64,000 bases of DNA. Origin: Methylomonas sp. AM2-LC. Its GTDB lineage: Bacteria; Pseudomonadota; Gammaproteobacteria; Methylococcales; Methylomonadaceae. Shown one piece after another: positions 8,478 to 17,245 of the stretch. Within the stretch, counting starts at the first letter, position 1, and each line of letters begins with the position of its first letter. The DNA is taken from NCBI RefSeq assembly GCF_039904985.1, contig NZ_CP157005.1:3801501-3865500 (forward strand), written 5' to 3'. The notes under the pieces are model-generated. The model made no database searches and had not been told where the DNA came from. It saw only the letters and a program-made list of their open reading frames with translations. The position numbers were made by a program, and so were the translations under genes.

Positions 8478-9593
8478 TTACTCTATGAGCGCAACCGATT
8501 TCACCTGCACCCAAAACTCTTTCCCAACAACAACCTGTAAATCAGCTGCGGCACGCTTAGTTAGTCGGGAGATCAAAATGCTATCACCTATCTGAATACG
8601 CAGCAATGCCAAACCAGGATGTTCATCATTTGCCATGGATTCTATGCGTCCTCGCAAAATATTCTGAATACTGCTTGGTCCAGGATGCTCTTGCGCCAAG
8701 CTAACATCTCTTGCCAACACTCGCACTCGAACTTTGCTGCCGATGGCTAGTCCATGATCTCTTATCCATAAACTGCCACCGGGAAAATCAATTTTAGCCA
8801 AACACCATTGTGTGTCGATCATGGCAATTCGAGCCGCCAGAATAGCCCCAACATCTTCACCCAAACGCAAGGGTAAATCCAGCCGCGCCAATGTTTCCAG
8901 CAAAGGACCGCTTGCTAATATTCTACCCGCCTCCAGAACCAGCAGATGATCCGCTAGACGAGCCACTTCATCCGGCGAATGACTAACATACAATATAGGA
9001 ATATGCAGTTCATTATGTAATTGCTCCAGATAAGGCAAAACTTCCTGCTTTCGCTTAATATCCAAAGACGCCAAAGGTTCATCCATCAATAAAATACGTG
9101 GATTGACAGCCAATGCACGTGCAATTCCCACGCGTTGCCGCTCACCGCCGGAAAGCCGATCCGGCTTACGATCCAGCAAATGACCAATACCCAACAGCTC
9201 GACAGCTTGCTCCAATCCGACCTGATGCTGCCCAGTAATGCGTTTTATGCCATAGCGCAAGTTTCCCAGTACGGTCAGGTGCTGAAACAGACTGGCTTCT
9301 TGAAAGACATAGCCCAACTGACGTTTATGGGTCGGTATCCAAATATCCTCATCCTGCCAAACTTCCCCATTGATCGACAAAAAACCTTGCGTAGCCTGTT
9401 CCAACCCAGCAATACAACGTAGCAAGCTGGTTTTTCCTGAACCGGAACTACCAAACAAGGCAGTGATGCCATGACCGGGAATTGAAATATCAATATCTAG
9501 ATTGAAGCCAGTCCAATTTAGTTGAAAGCGGGCTTTGATATCATGACTGTTTAGTCCACTTTCTGCTTCGAGCGCCATATCTGAAGTACCCAT
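8478..9593 (-). CDS. modC: molybdate ABC transporter ATP-binding protein ModC
   Basis: Energises molybdate uptake together with ModB. At 371 residues it has all canonical ABC motifs: Walker A GSSGSGKT (48-55), Q-loop Q98, signature LSGGE (147-151), Walker B LLMDE (168-172), D-loop LASLD, switch His205 in VSHS. The C-terminal TOBE/Mop molybdate domain follows (about 300-365). The first 43 bases overlap modB, so the genes are translationally linked; an in-frame ATG at 9578 is an alternative start and neither has a strong ribosome-binding site. It is the functional counterpart of the degenerate copy at 4.5-5.6 kb. Confidence 0.95.
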   Translation of the reverse strand: MGTSDMALEAESGLNSHDIKARFQLNWTGFNLDIDISIPGHGITALFGSSGSGKTSLLRCIAGLEQATQGFLSINGEVWQDEDIWIPTHKRQLGYVFQEASLFQHLTVLGNLRYGIKRITGQHQVGLEQAVELLGIGHLLDRKPDRLSGGERQRVGIARALAVNPRILLMDEPLASLDIKRKQEVLPYLEQLHNELHIPILYVSHSPDEVARLADHLLVLEAGRILASGPLLETLARLDLPLRLGEDVGAILAARIAMIDTQWCLAKIDFPGGSLWIRDHGLAIGSKVRVRVLARDVSLAQEHPGPSSIQNILRGRIESMANDEHPGLALLRIQIGDSILISRLTKRAAADLQVVVGKEFWVQVKSVALIE

Positions 9594-10228
9594 AACATCA
9601 GGAAAGAAAAAATTAACAACACGGCAGACAATTGGTGTGCTTGCGTATATTCCAAAGCCTCAACATGATTATAGATTTGTATGGATGCAACACGAGTAAC
9701 CCCTGGAATATTACCCCCCAACATCAGCACCACACCGAATTCGCCAACGGTGTGAGCAAAAGTTAACACACCTGCAGTAAAGAAACCCGGTAGCGTTAAG
9801 GGTACTACAACGCTAAAAAAGGCATCTAGTGGTGAAGCGCGTAATGTGGCGGCAACTTCTAAAGGCCTGTTACCAATAGACTCGAAGGCATTCTGCAAAG
9901 GTTGCACCATGAACGGCAAAGAATAAACCACTGATGCAATAACCAACCCGCCAAAACTGAAAGGTAACATAGTCATTCCAAAAGTTTTGGTGAGATACCC
10001 AATAGGGCCATTGGGACCCATTGCCAACAACAGATAAAAACCCAATACGGAAGGAGGCAACACTAACGGTAAAGATACCAATGCGCCAATCGGACCTTTC
10101 CATCCTGTTTGGGTACGGGATAACCACCAAGCGATAGGTGTGCCAATAACAAGCAAAATCAGCGTAACTAAACTTGCCAACTGGATAGTCAGCCAAATGG
10201 CCTCCAAATCGTTATCAGTCAATATCAT
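9551..10228 (-). CDS. modB: molybdate ABC transporter permease ModB
   Basis: Inner-membrane permease with about five to six helices. It opens MILTDNDLEAIWLTIQLAS, the usual ModB start, and contains the EAA-type cytoplasmic loop EVAATLRASPLDAF (about residues 128-141) that docks the ATPase. The ATG at 10228 is chosen for its AAGGAA ribosome-binding site 8 bases upstream; an ATG at 10258 would add ten atypical residues. The gene overlaps modC downstream. The periplasmic binding protein ModA, normally encoded just upstream, is absent: tsaB is there instead, 67 bp away on the same strand. Confidence 0.95.
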   Translation of the reverse strand: MILTDNDLEAIWLTIQLASLVTLILLVIGTPIAWWLSRTQTGWKGPIGALVSLPLVLPPSVLGFYLLLAMGPNGPIGYLTKTFGMTMLPFSFGGLVIASVVYSLPFMVQPLQNAFESIGNRPLEVAATLRASPLDAFFSVVVPLTLPGFFTAGVLTFAHTVGEFGVVLMLGGNIPGVTRVASIQIYNHVEALEYTQAHQLSAVLLIFSFLMLWVLQIWRSKQKVD

Positions 10229-10295
10229 GGCTATTATTTCCTTATCGTAGAAGCTCAAAATAAGCGATCAGCAAGGTATTGCACAACTATACAGT

Positions 10296-10991
10296 TTAAA
10301 TAGCCGACCTTTCAGCTTGGGTTTTAGCCACCTTATCGCGTAAATAAACCGGCAATGCCTGTTCTACATCGACAGCCTGGCCATTAGCAAAGCCATAGGC
10401 GCCCAATTGCGCTACTGCAGCAGCATGTGGATGGACTAGTGCATCGATACCTAACAAGCGCTCGCCAATATTTTGTTGCAGTATATCCGCATAGACACCC
10501 CAACCCGACCCGACGCCAAAACCAGAACGATCTGGAAAAATAATATCTGTAGCCAGAGTGACCGCTTCTTCACCAGTTAACTCGGCTAAACCCAGTGCAT
10601 TTCTTTGAAAAACACCCCAAAAAATTTCGCCCATCCGTGCATCCATGGCTGTAAAAGCCAATTCGATTTTAGGTTGTTGATTAAAGAAATATTGTGCAAT
10701 TGCCGCCAGAGTGGAAACAGGTACTATAGGCAAATCGGCACCCAAGGCGATACCCTGTGCCACACCCGTTGCTATGCGTACACCAGTAAATGAGCCAGGG
10801 CCACGACTCAAGGCAATAGCCTGTAATTGCTGAGGCTTTAATTGCGCATCCGCCAGCAATTCGTCAACCATAGGTAATATCAGGCGTGTATGTGCTTTGG
10901 GGGTAAGCGCAAATTTTTCTTGTATGTCGCCATCGATAAATAAAGCTGCTGAACAAGCATCAGTGGAGGTTTCCAAGGCTAGAATTTTCAA
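10296..10991 (-). CDS. tsaB: tRNA t6A biosynthesis protein TsaB
   Basis: Non-catalytic partner of TsaD in making N6-threonylcarbamoyladenosine at tRNA position 37. At 231 residues it is full length. It shows the ASKHA-fold start ILALETSTDACSAAL, the HTRLILPMVDELL helix and the family signature SRGPGSFTGVRIATG (about residues 62-76). The first four bases overlap the stop of the upstream helicase gene (10988-10991), so translation is coupled; modB and modC follow on the same strand. Confidence 0.95.
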   Translation of the reverse strand: MKILALETSTDACSAALFIDGDIQEKFALTPKAHTRLILPMVDELLADAQLKPQQLQAIALSRGPGSFTGVRIATGVAQGIALGADLPIVPVSTLAAIAQYFFNQQPKIELAFTAMDARMGEIFWGVFQRNALGLAELTGEEAVTLATDIIFPDRSGFGVGSGWGVYADILQQNIGERLLGIDALVHPHAAAVAQLGAYGFANGQAVDVEQALPVYLRDKVAKTQAERSAI

Positions 10992-12910
10992 GTACCTTCC
11001 TCTTCGGTAAAAAACTGCTGTACGTCTTCTATTAAGCGACTGCGTTGCATGGCCGGTACACTATCCAAAAACAGCTGTCCATAGGTACGTTTTAGCAAGC
11101 GCGGATCACACACCATCAAAACTCCTCTATCATTGACATCGCGAATTAATCTACCGACCCCCTGCCTTAACATAATAATAGCGGTGGGTAGTTGATGCTC
11201 GAAAAAAGGGTTGCGACCTTGTTTTTCCATGGCACTTAAGCGTGCTTTCAATACCGGATCGCCTGGAGAAGCGAACGGTAATTTATCAATAATCACACAA
11301 GACAAGGTATCACCCCTAACATCCACTCCCTCCCAAAAACTGGCAGTCGCTAGCAGTACGGCATGTCCTAGTTCCTTAAATTGTTCCAGTAATACGCCCT
11401 TGGAACGAGTACCCTGTACCAGCAACGGATATTTGATCTTACCTTCCAGTAATTGTGCAGCACGTTGTAAGGCTTTGTGACTAGTAAACAGAAAAAACGC
11501 ACGACCCTGGCTGGCTTCTAGTACCGGTATGACAAAATCCATTATTTTATCGGTAAACTCTGGATCGCTGGGTTGAGGCAAACCTTTGGGGTGATAAAAC
11601 AACGACTGCTGTTGATAATTAAAAGGACTATCCCAGCTTTGACTGAGTGCGCCACTTAAACCCAAATTTTTGGAAAAATGGCTAAAACTATTTGCCACAC
11701 TGAGGGTCGCAGAGGTAAAAATCCAGGTAGCTTTGTGGCGCTGCATAAAGCCACGAAACTCTTTGGCAATATCTAATGGTGTACGACTTAAGGTAAAAGA
11801 CTTACTATAGGTTTCGTACCATTTAATCCATTGTCCATCCTGATCTTTGATTAGAGTTTCCAACTGCGCATCCAACGCTTCGCAACGATTAAAACAGGAT
11901 TCCAAGCCTTTACTGCGAATGGAAGCTCGCTCCAGTTGCTCGTTAAGACGCGCCAATTGTTTTTGCAGAGACTCCAACGCACCAGAAATCTTGGGATTGG
12001 TTTCGATGTCTTGCCATTCGCCGCGCCTTAACTCCAAACCAAACGCCAGACGTAAATCTTTTACTTCCAGCTGCAAGTCTTCGCAAGCAGAACGCAAGTC
12101 TGGCATATCTTTGGCATCGGTAAAATATTCAGCCAAAGAGTCATCAGCTAACTCAACCAATTGTTTACCACTCAGCGTTACACCTAAAAAATTAGAGGCA
12201 ATATCTGCCAACTGATGCGCTTCATCAATGATTACCACCTCAGCATCCGGCAATAACTCACCAAAGCCAGTTTCACGAATCGACCAGTCTGCGCAGAGTA
12301 AGTGATGATTAACCACCACAATGTCGGCTTCTTGAGCCTGTTTGCGCGCTTTAGTTAAAAAACAGTCGGCATAATCTGGACAATTTTGCCCCAGACAGTT
12401 ATCGGCAGTAGACGTTGCATGAAACCAGATGGGATCACCATCGTTCACATCCGCAACCTCAGAAACATCACCGGCTTTAGTGCGTTGTGACCAAGTTTTG
12501 ATTTGCGCAAGTGCAGCAGCATCAGCCTGACTGTAACCAAATGCAGCATGCATGGCTTGGTCTAAACGGTAAGTACAAAGATAATTTGCCCGACCTTTTA
12601 ATAAACTGGCTTTAAAAGGTGTTTTACTCAAGGCTTTACGAATTAACGGCAGATCTTTGTTGAATAATTGATCCTGCAAATTTTTAGTGCCGGTTGAGAC
12701 AATAACTTTTTTACGCGACAAAATAGCTGGAACAAGATAGGCAAAAGTTTTACCCGTACCTGTACCCGCTTCTGCGATTAGATTTTGTTGACTATCAATA
12801 GCAAAAGCAATTTTTTCTGCCATTTCAATTTGAGCGGCACGAGGGATATAGCCATTTACAATTTCGGCTAGAGAGCCATCGCAGCCAAAAAACTCAGCTA
12901 AATTACTCAC
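10988..12910 (-). CDS. yoaA: DinG/YoaA-family iron-sulphur ATP-dependent DNA helicase
   Basis: XPD-like 5'-3' helicase, 640 residues, the length of YoaA. Walker A AGTGTGKT (48-55), Walker B/DEAH IIDEAH (227-232) and the C-terminal helicase motif QGVGRLIRD with conserved arginines are present. Four cysteines that would hold the 4Fe-4S cluster are C112, C172, C177 and C183. YoaA acts in DNA repair and replication-fork tolerance, with the polymerase III chi subunit in E. coli. Its stop overlaps the tsaB start. YoaA is favoured over DinG because of length and the tsaB neighbour; this choice is inference. Confidence 0.9.
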   Translation of the reverse strand: MSNLAEFFGCDGSLAEIVNGYIPRAAQIEMAEKIAFAIDSQQNLIAEAGTGTGKTFAYLVPAILSRKKVIVSTGTKNLQDQLFNKDLPLIRKALSKTPFKASLLKGRANYLCTYRLDQAMHAAFGYSQADAAALAQIKTWSQRTKAGDVSEVADVNDGDPIWFHATSTADNCLGQNCPDYADCFLTKARKQAQEADIVVVNHHLLCADWSIRETGFGELLPDAEVVIIDEAHQLADIASNFLGVTLSGKQLVELADDSLAEYFTDAKDMPDLRSACEDLQLEVKDLRLAFGLELRRGEWQDIETNPKISGALESLQKQLARLNEQLERASIRSKGLESCFNRCEALDAQLETLIKDQDGQWIKWYETYSKSFTLSRTPLDIAKEFRGFMQRHKATWIFTSATLSVANSFSHFSKNLGLSGALSQSWDSPFNYQQQSLFYHPKGLPQPSDPEFTDKIMDFVIPVLEASQGRAFFLFTSHKALQRAAQLLEGKIKYPLLVQGTRSKGVLLEQFKELGHAVLLATASFWEGVDVRGDTLSCVIIDKLPFASPGDPVLKARLSAMEKQGRNPFFEHQLPTAIIMLRQGVGRLIRDVNDRGVLMVCDPRLLKRTYGQLFLDSVPAMQRSRLIEDVQQFFTEEEGT

Positions 12911-12949
12911 TGCATTGCTTACAGATAAACAGAAAAAAACCTAAAAGCA

Positions 12950-13753
12950 TCAGTGTCCAAAAAAGCTTTCTGCTTTGGCTAATGCTTCTTTGGCTGCTTC
13001 ATAATGATGTTGCCTTTGACGTGCATCGGCAATTAATAACCAACTTTTTCGTTTGAGATCAAGATTGCTACCCGACAGCAAAGCTGCTTTACCCGCTAAC
13101 TCTTCGGCAAGTTGAGGTTTCGATTGCTTAAGCCTGAGTTGCGCTAGTTTATAAGTCAGTGTCGGGTTACGTGGATCTATGCGTAATGCCCGCTCCATTC
13201 CGACTACCGCACCATCAAGATCACCCGAATTTCGAATTCGATCTGCATCGGTTACCAATGCCACAATAGCTGGAGAGCTGCCTGCAGGCATACTGGCATC
13301 TTCCAAAACAACGGGCGTGGGAGAAGATGTGGGTGGCGTTACCAAATTGGGTAAAGCGTTTAATTGCGGATTAATAACGGGTGGTACCACTAATTCTGGA
13401 GCACTGCTTCCAGACGGTTGAACTGGAGGAACAATCTGAGGTATTGAGGGTACAGCAGGCACCTGTGGAACTGTGGGTACGGGAACATCAACAGGCGCGT
13501 TTAGCAAAGGCTCTGCACGTATCGCGGGTGCAGTTGGCTCTACTTTAAAATTACCTAATCCATTATCTATAGGGAAAGTTTGCGGCCCCTGAGGAATTTT
13601 TTTAACCTGTGGTTGCAAAGGTTGTTGCGCCGGAGATTTCTTTTTTATTTGCGGCTGAGGCTTGGCTGTCGGCGGTACTACCCCATCGGGATAGGTGGTA
13701 CAACCAACCATTAAGGACACAGCCAAAAAAGCCATTATGGTTTTAACATTCAT
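12950..13753 (-). CDS. proline-rich TPR lipoprotein
   Basis: 267 residues. A lipoprotein signal peptide ends in LMVGC with the lipidated cysteine at 18. Residues 25-165 are rich in proline and glutamine, probably an extended linker, and residues about 165-265 form tetratricopeptide-like helices (SGDLDGAVVGMERALRIDPRNP is the clearest repeat consensus, described here in part). This is the layout of outer-membrane lipoproteins that scaffold envelope complexes. The gene sits 10 bp after the upstream coiled-coil gene on the same strand, so the two form a pair. Function unknown. Confidence 0.8.
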   Translation of the reverse strand: MNVKTIMAFLAVSLMVGCTTYPDGVVPPTAKPQPQIKKKSPAQQPLQPQVKKIPQGPQTFPIDNGLGNFKVEPTAPAIRAEPLLNAPVDVPVPTVPQVPAVPSIPQIVPPVQPSGSSAPELVVPPVINPQLNALPNLVTPPTSSPTPVVLEDASMPAGSSPAIVALVTDADRIRNSGDLDGAVVGMERALRIDPRNPTLTYKLAQLRLKQSKPQLAEELAGKAALLSGSNLDLKRKSWLLIADARQRQHHYEAAKEALAKAESFFGH

Positions 13754-13763
13754 TTACAACACT

Positions 13764-14309
13764 CTAAAAAAATTCAATATCATCATTTTTTTCGACAACA
13801 GCTTTGGTCTCGGCTTCAGCCAAAGCCAATGCTTCTTGCATGCTTTTACCCTGTAAAATGGCATCAAACATTATTTTTTCTGATTCCATTGTGTAATGGC
13901 TACGAATTTCTGTTTGAAAATTATGCCATTCTTGCGGATTGTAGAGACGTTGAGGGTTATCTATGATACCCGATAAACCTTGTAAACCTGTAGACACATG
14001 ACTGAGACATTGCTGTAAGCGATCATAGAACTGAAAAGCCACTAGAGATGAATTGATTTTTTGTTGTGTGGATTCACAATAAGCCAAAGCGCTACTTCGC
14101 ACTTCTGACGGAGCATCTTCTAACAGAATTTTATGAATGGCATTCATGTCTGCTACCATGCAGGCAAAGGAATCTGTTAAAACATTGACAGACTCATCGC
14201 TCAACTTCATAGTGTTTTCCATCTGAACAACAGACACAGCCAGCAACTTTATTGTTTCTCTGACTTGGCTCCAATCCAAATCAGGCAGAGCTGATACTGA
14301 AGAATTCAT
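13764..14309 (-). CDS. conserved helical protein with a CheZ-like motif
   Basis: 181 residues, almost all predicted helix, no signal peptide. Residues about 90-105 read AFQFYDRLQQCLSHV: a D-x3-Q pair on a helix, reminiscent of the catalytic Asp/Gln of CheZ (QDFQDLTGQ), and the C-terminus is an acidic-aromatic tail DDIEFF preceded by a variable stretch, like the CheY-docking tail of CheZ. I do not recognise the family with certainty. It is upstream of, and probably cotranscribed with, the TPR lipoprotein gene. A phosphatase role is a hypothesis only. Confidence 0.65.
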   Translation of the reverse strand: MNSSVSALPDLDWSQVRETIKLLAVSVVQMENTMKLSDESVNVLTDSFACMVADMNAIHKILLEDAPSEVRSSALAYCESTQQKINSSLVAFQFYDRLQQCLSHVSTGLQGLSGIIDNPQRLYNPQEWHNFQTEIRSHYTMESEKIMFDAILQGKSMQEALALAEAETKAVVEKNDDIEFF

Positions 14310-14868
14310 AACGTTATATACCCAAATAATTTAAAAAATCAAGGCCGGAATCGCGTAAAAAACAGAACAGTTGAACTTGCGCTGCATAAACTTTTTTAAC
14401 TTCTAGCCTTTAAACAATCACCCCATTCTAGTGCAATTGACATTTTAATACAATCTTACGCCCCCTCCAGCAGCCTTAAGGATTTTTATTGCTCAGCACT
14501 GCTAAAATCGAAGCTAAATAATGACACGTGTGTTTAAGGAAAATACCTGCAAACACCTACGCTAAAATGATGTTATTGAACAACTAGGCGCTCTTGTTGG
14601 CGAAACAATACTCAGCATAAGTCTATACAAAATATTTCACGTGTCTTAACAAGAATAGCTATAATATAAGCTCTGCTATACCTGATAGTAACTTAGTAGC
14701 TAATTTTAGGTCAGATCGTTTAGAATGCGCTCGATTTTTTGATTGCTCATCAATAGTTATTTGACCATAAAGCTTATAAGTAGTAACTATTGTGCAGCGC
14801 GTTACCGGGTTGAAAAATAGCTACTCAATCCATATTTGTTTTTCTCAAGACCTATACGAGGCCTATTA
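14310..14868. other. 559-bp gene-free divergent promoter region
   Basis: Separates the CheZ-motif gene (minus) from the sigma-54 activator gene (plus). It is AT-rich, with no convincing open frame. TTGAT-N5-ATCAA at 14739-14753 resembles an FNR site, but the centre is one base too long. No RNA gene or terminator is evident. Confidence 0.5.
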
Positions 14869-15828
14869 ATGGATTATTTCGATTTAATCATCGGTCAATC
14901 GCCAGCTTTGGAATCATTAATACGTAGTGCGCGTATGGTTGCGGCAACCGATGTGACAATTTTAATCCGTGGAGAAACCGGTACCGGAAAAGAAGTGCTG
15001 GCTACTGCCATTCAGAAATCAAGCCCTAGAGCGAATAAACCTTTCATTACCCTAAACTGTGCGGCGTTACCCGAAGGTTTGGTTGAATCTGAATTATTTG
15101 GTCACCGTAAAGGTGCTTTTACTGGAGCCGTAAGTAATAAAGAAGGATTATTCCAATCTGCAAATGGTGGCACCCTGTTTCTGGATGAAATAAACTCTTT
15201 ACCCTTAGCAGTACAAGGCAAGTTATTACGTTTTATGGAATCTGGTGAGTGTCTGGCTGTTGGTGAAACAAAACCAGAACATGTTGATGTGCGTATCATC
15301 GCAGCAACCAACGCCGATTTAAGCATAGAAATTCTGAATGGTAATTTTCGACAGGACTTATATTTTCGATTAAACGTGATTCCTCTGGAATTACCTTCAT
15401 TGGAACAACGTAGCGAAGATATTGAAGCCTTATGCAAACATTTCTTTAAAAATTACGCAGATACCCATCAACTGCCTAGTTGCGTTTTTAGTCGGCAATC
15501 CATTAAAGTTTTACGCGATTATAGCTGGCCTGGAAACATTCGGGAATTACGTAATCTTTGCGAACGCTTAAGCATTTTATTGGCTGGAAAAATCATAGAA
15601 CCCGAAAACCTGCCGCGAGAATTTGTAAGGAATATTGAAACACCAACAACAGATAATTCCATTGTTCTACCCAAGGATGGTGTACAACTGGATAATCTGG
15701 AAGCTGATTTAATCTATCAAGCCTTAGCCAGAACACAAGGTAACCGAAGCAAATCTGCACGTTTGCTGGGCATATCCAGAGACGCCCTGCTCTACCGTAT
15801 TCAAAAGCACGGTTTATCTACCCACTAA
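14869..15828 (+). CDS. sigma-54-dependent activator without a sensor domain
   Basis: 319 residues: AAA+ domain from about 5 to 240 and a Fis-type helix-turn-helix at about 285-315. Walker A GETGTGKE, the sigma-54-contact loop GAFTGA, Walker B GGTLFLDE, and the arginine-rich ends RQDLYFRLNV and WPGNIRELRN are all intact, so it should remodel sigma-54 polymerase. No receiver, GAF or PAS domain precedes the AAA+ domain, as in PspF, so activity is probably controlled by a separate protein. The ATG at 14869 follows a GAGG site; the upstream TTG at 14836 is less likely. Its targets are not identifiable here; the downstream convergent neighbour is a degenerate EAL gene. Confidence 0.92.
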   Translation: MDYFDLIIGQSPALESLIRSARMVAATDVTILIRGETGTGKEVLATAIQKSSPRANKPFITLNCAALPEGLVESELFGHRKGAFTGAVSNKEGLFQSANGGTLFLDEINSLPLAVQGKLLRFMESGECLAVGETKPEHVDVRIIAATNADLSIEILNGNFRQDLYFRLNVIPLELPSLEQRSEDIEALCKHFFKNYADTHQLPSCVFSRQSIKVLRDYSWPGNIRELRNLCERLSILLAGKIIEPENLPREFVRNIETPTTDNSIVLPKDGVQLDNLEADLIYQALARTQGNRSKSARLLGISRDALLYRIQKHGLSTH

Positions 15829-15854
15829 ATGTCTTTACAGACAAATAGGCTATT

Positions 15855-16739
15855 CTAAGCCACTGTCCTAACTGCTTCATAGCCGGAGTCCACAGACGGT
15901 TTAGAGTTAGGCGGCAATGTTTGTTCAAAATAAGCACCCTGTACCAGCGCAAAATTGGCTATTCTGCCCAAACCTGCCGTCTTTTTATCTTCGACATTGA
16001 ACAAAATACTTTGTGCCGTGATGGAATCTACCAAAGTACTGAGTTGTTGTAACTTTTCCAGTAAATGGCTATCGCGAATTCGATCCAGATTTTGCGCCGA
16101 TAATCCTACAAAGTCTGGCGCAGCTCTATAAATGAGTTCCATTGATGATTTTTCTAAGCCTTGATAGTCAAATTTCAACATCAAACGGTAACCACGTCGC
16201 TGGTAATTACTTAAACCTTTCAATAGCGTTTGGTAAACTCTGGCATAGGCATTATTGACTGTCAGCGCGATAGCCACATTCTCGGTTTGCAAACCACATT
16301 TTATGATCACCTCCTCAAAGTAAGCACCATGATCTTCCTTTACACCCAAGATATGCCGGGGATCAACATCCAACACTAACATTTCATCTAAATGGGATTG
16401 TGGTAAATAGTTAAGCATATGTACAGCACGAGATAAACGATCAAAATTCACAATAGATTCGGTATGACTGATTTGATCTGGCACAATAACTGATAACTCT
16501 TCCTGCAGGGCATATTGACCGCAAGGTATTTGATTGGCCGATACCGACAACTGCGCAGCATGTCCGATAATATGTGAGGTACTTAAGGTTTTTCGTATTG
16601 GCGAAAGCACACTTCCAATTTTTACCGGACCAAACAAACCATAAACACTATTATTCTCCAGAATAAAAGGGCGAAACTGGGCATGATGTTCCTGCTCAAG
16701 ACGGTCATTAAAATATTCGACTAATTGTTGCAAAGGCAT
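15855..16739 (-). CDS. degenerate EAL-domain protein
   Basis: 294 residues from the preferred ATG at 16739 (an ATG at 16793 would add 18 residues without a ribosome-binding site). The fold pattern of EAL phosphodiesterases is recognisable: an N-terminal FRPFILEN strand, a central run LDVDPRHILG, IALTVNNAY, then RGYRLMLKFDYQG and DFVGLSAQNLD. The metal-binding E-x-L, the second glutamate and the DDFG loop are not visible, so cyclic-di-GMP hydrolysis is unlikely. Such proteins often act as protein-binding or c-di-GMP receptor modules. It ends 26 bp from the convergent sigma-54 activator gene. The candidate small RNA lies just upstream. Confidence 0.7.
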   Translation of the reverse strand: MPLQQLVEYFNDRLEQEHHAQFRPFILENNSVYGLFGPVKIGSVLSPIRKTLSTSHIIGHAAQLSVSANQIPCGQYALQEELSVIVPDQISHTESIVNFDRLSRAVHMLNYLPQSHLDEMLVLDVDPRHILGVKEDHGAYFEEVIIKCGLQTENVAIALTVNNAYARVYQTLLKGLSNYQRRGYRLMLKFDYQGLEKSSMELIYRAAPDFVGLSAQNLDRIRDSHLLEKLQQLSTLVDSITAQSILFNVEDKKTAGLGRIANFALVQGAYFEQTLPPNSKPSVDSGYEAVRTVA

Positions 16740-16811
16740 AAGACTTTTCCGTGTAAGATAAATTTCGACCTCAGTGACTGCTGATCGAAACAAAAACTTT
16801 AAAGCAGTGAA

Positions 16812-16839
16812 TTAAAAAAAGGGCGGGATTGATCCCGCC
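16812..16839 (-). terminator. intrinsic terminator (GGCGGGA stem, T7)
   Basis: GGCGGGAT (16822-16829) pairs with ATCCCGCC (16832-16839); the minus strand then has seven T residues (16820-16814). It lies upstream of, not after, a protein gene, so it must end a non-coding or leader transcript. Confidence 0.75.
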
Positions 16840-16930
16840 ACAAATACGTCCATGTCAGCAAGGAGGAGCTTTAGCAATTTCCAAAATTCACCAACTAACA
16901 ACCGGGGGGTTGGTTGTTGGATGTCATATT
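16812..16930 (-). ncRNA. candidate small RNA with anti-Shine-Dalgarno stretch
   Basis: Read on the minus strand: a 5' hairpin (16891-16920, arms CCAACAACCAACC and GGTTGTTAGTTGG, 11 of 13 paired, C4 loop), an unpaired linker carrying CTCCTCCTTG (16859-16868, complementary to ribosome-binding sites), then an intrinsic terminator with a T7 run. That is the architecture of Hfq-class small RNAs. The 5' end is not defined. It could alternatively be an attenuated leader of the EAL-like gene, whose start is 73 bp beyond the terminator. A similar element occurs at 58.2 kb. Confidence 0.4.
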
Positions 16931-17201
16931 AATGTCATTAAAGCAATAAATAAAACGATATGTTTAGAATTTTATATCTGATAAATAGATAACATATACG
17001 GCTTAAAGGTTACAAAGCGGTTACCGTAATGGACGGCCCTCAGGAAAAAAATTAGCTGTAGCCGAACAGCACACACAGTGCTAACAAGAAGGGTATTATT
17101 TAGGATATGCCAAAGAAGTATCGCGATTGAGAGAACTCACGACAATGGCACACCCCATAAAAGCTAAGAGTTAAACTGAGTAGTTAAAATACCCGCACTA
17201 C

Positions 17202-17235
17202 ACACCCTGCCAACTCAAGTGAGTTGGCAGGGTGT
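17202..17235 (-). terminator. long perfect hairpin after fabV
   Basis: Sixteen perfectly paired bases (ACACCCTGCCAACTCA with its complement) around a 2-base centre, 11 bp past the fabV stop. There is no strong T run on either strand, but stem strength and position make it the likely fabV transcript end. Confidence 0.6.
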
Positions 17236-17245
17236 AAATTAAGTT

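Noticed and set aside
14739..14753. FNR-like box TTGAT-N5-ATCAA
   Set aside because: The spacing is one base longer than the FNR consensus (N4), so I did not call it.
16925..16927. 10-codon minus-strand frame starting here and ending near 16895
   Set aside because: Falls inside the hairpin of the candidate small RNA, no ribosome-binding site; more likely structural.
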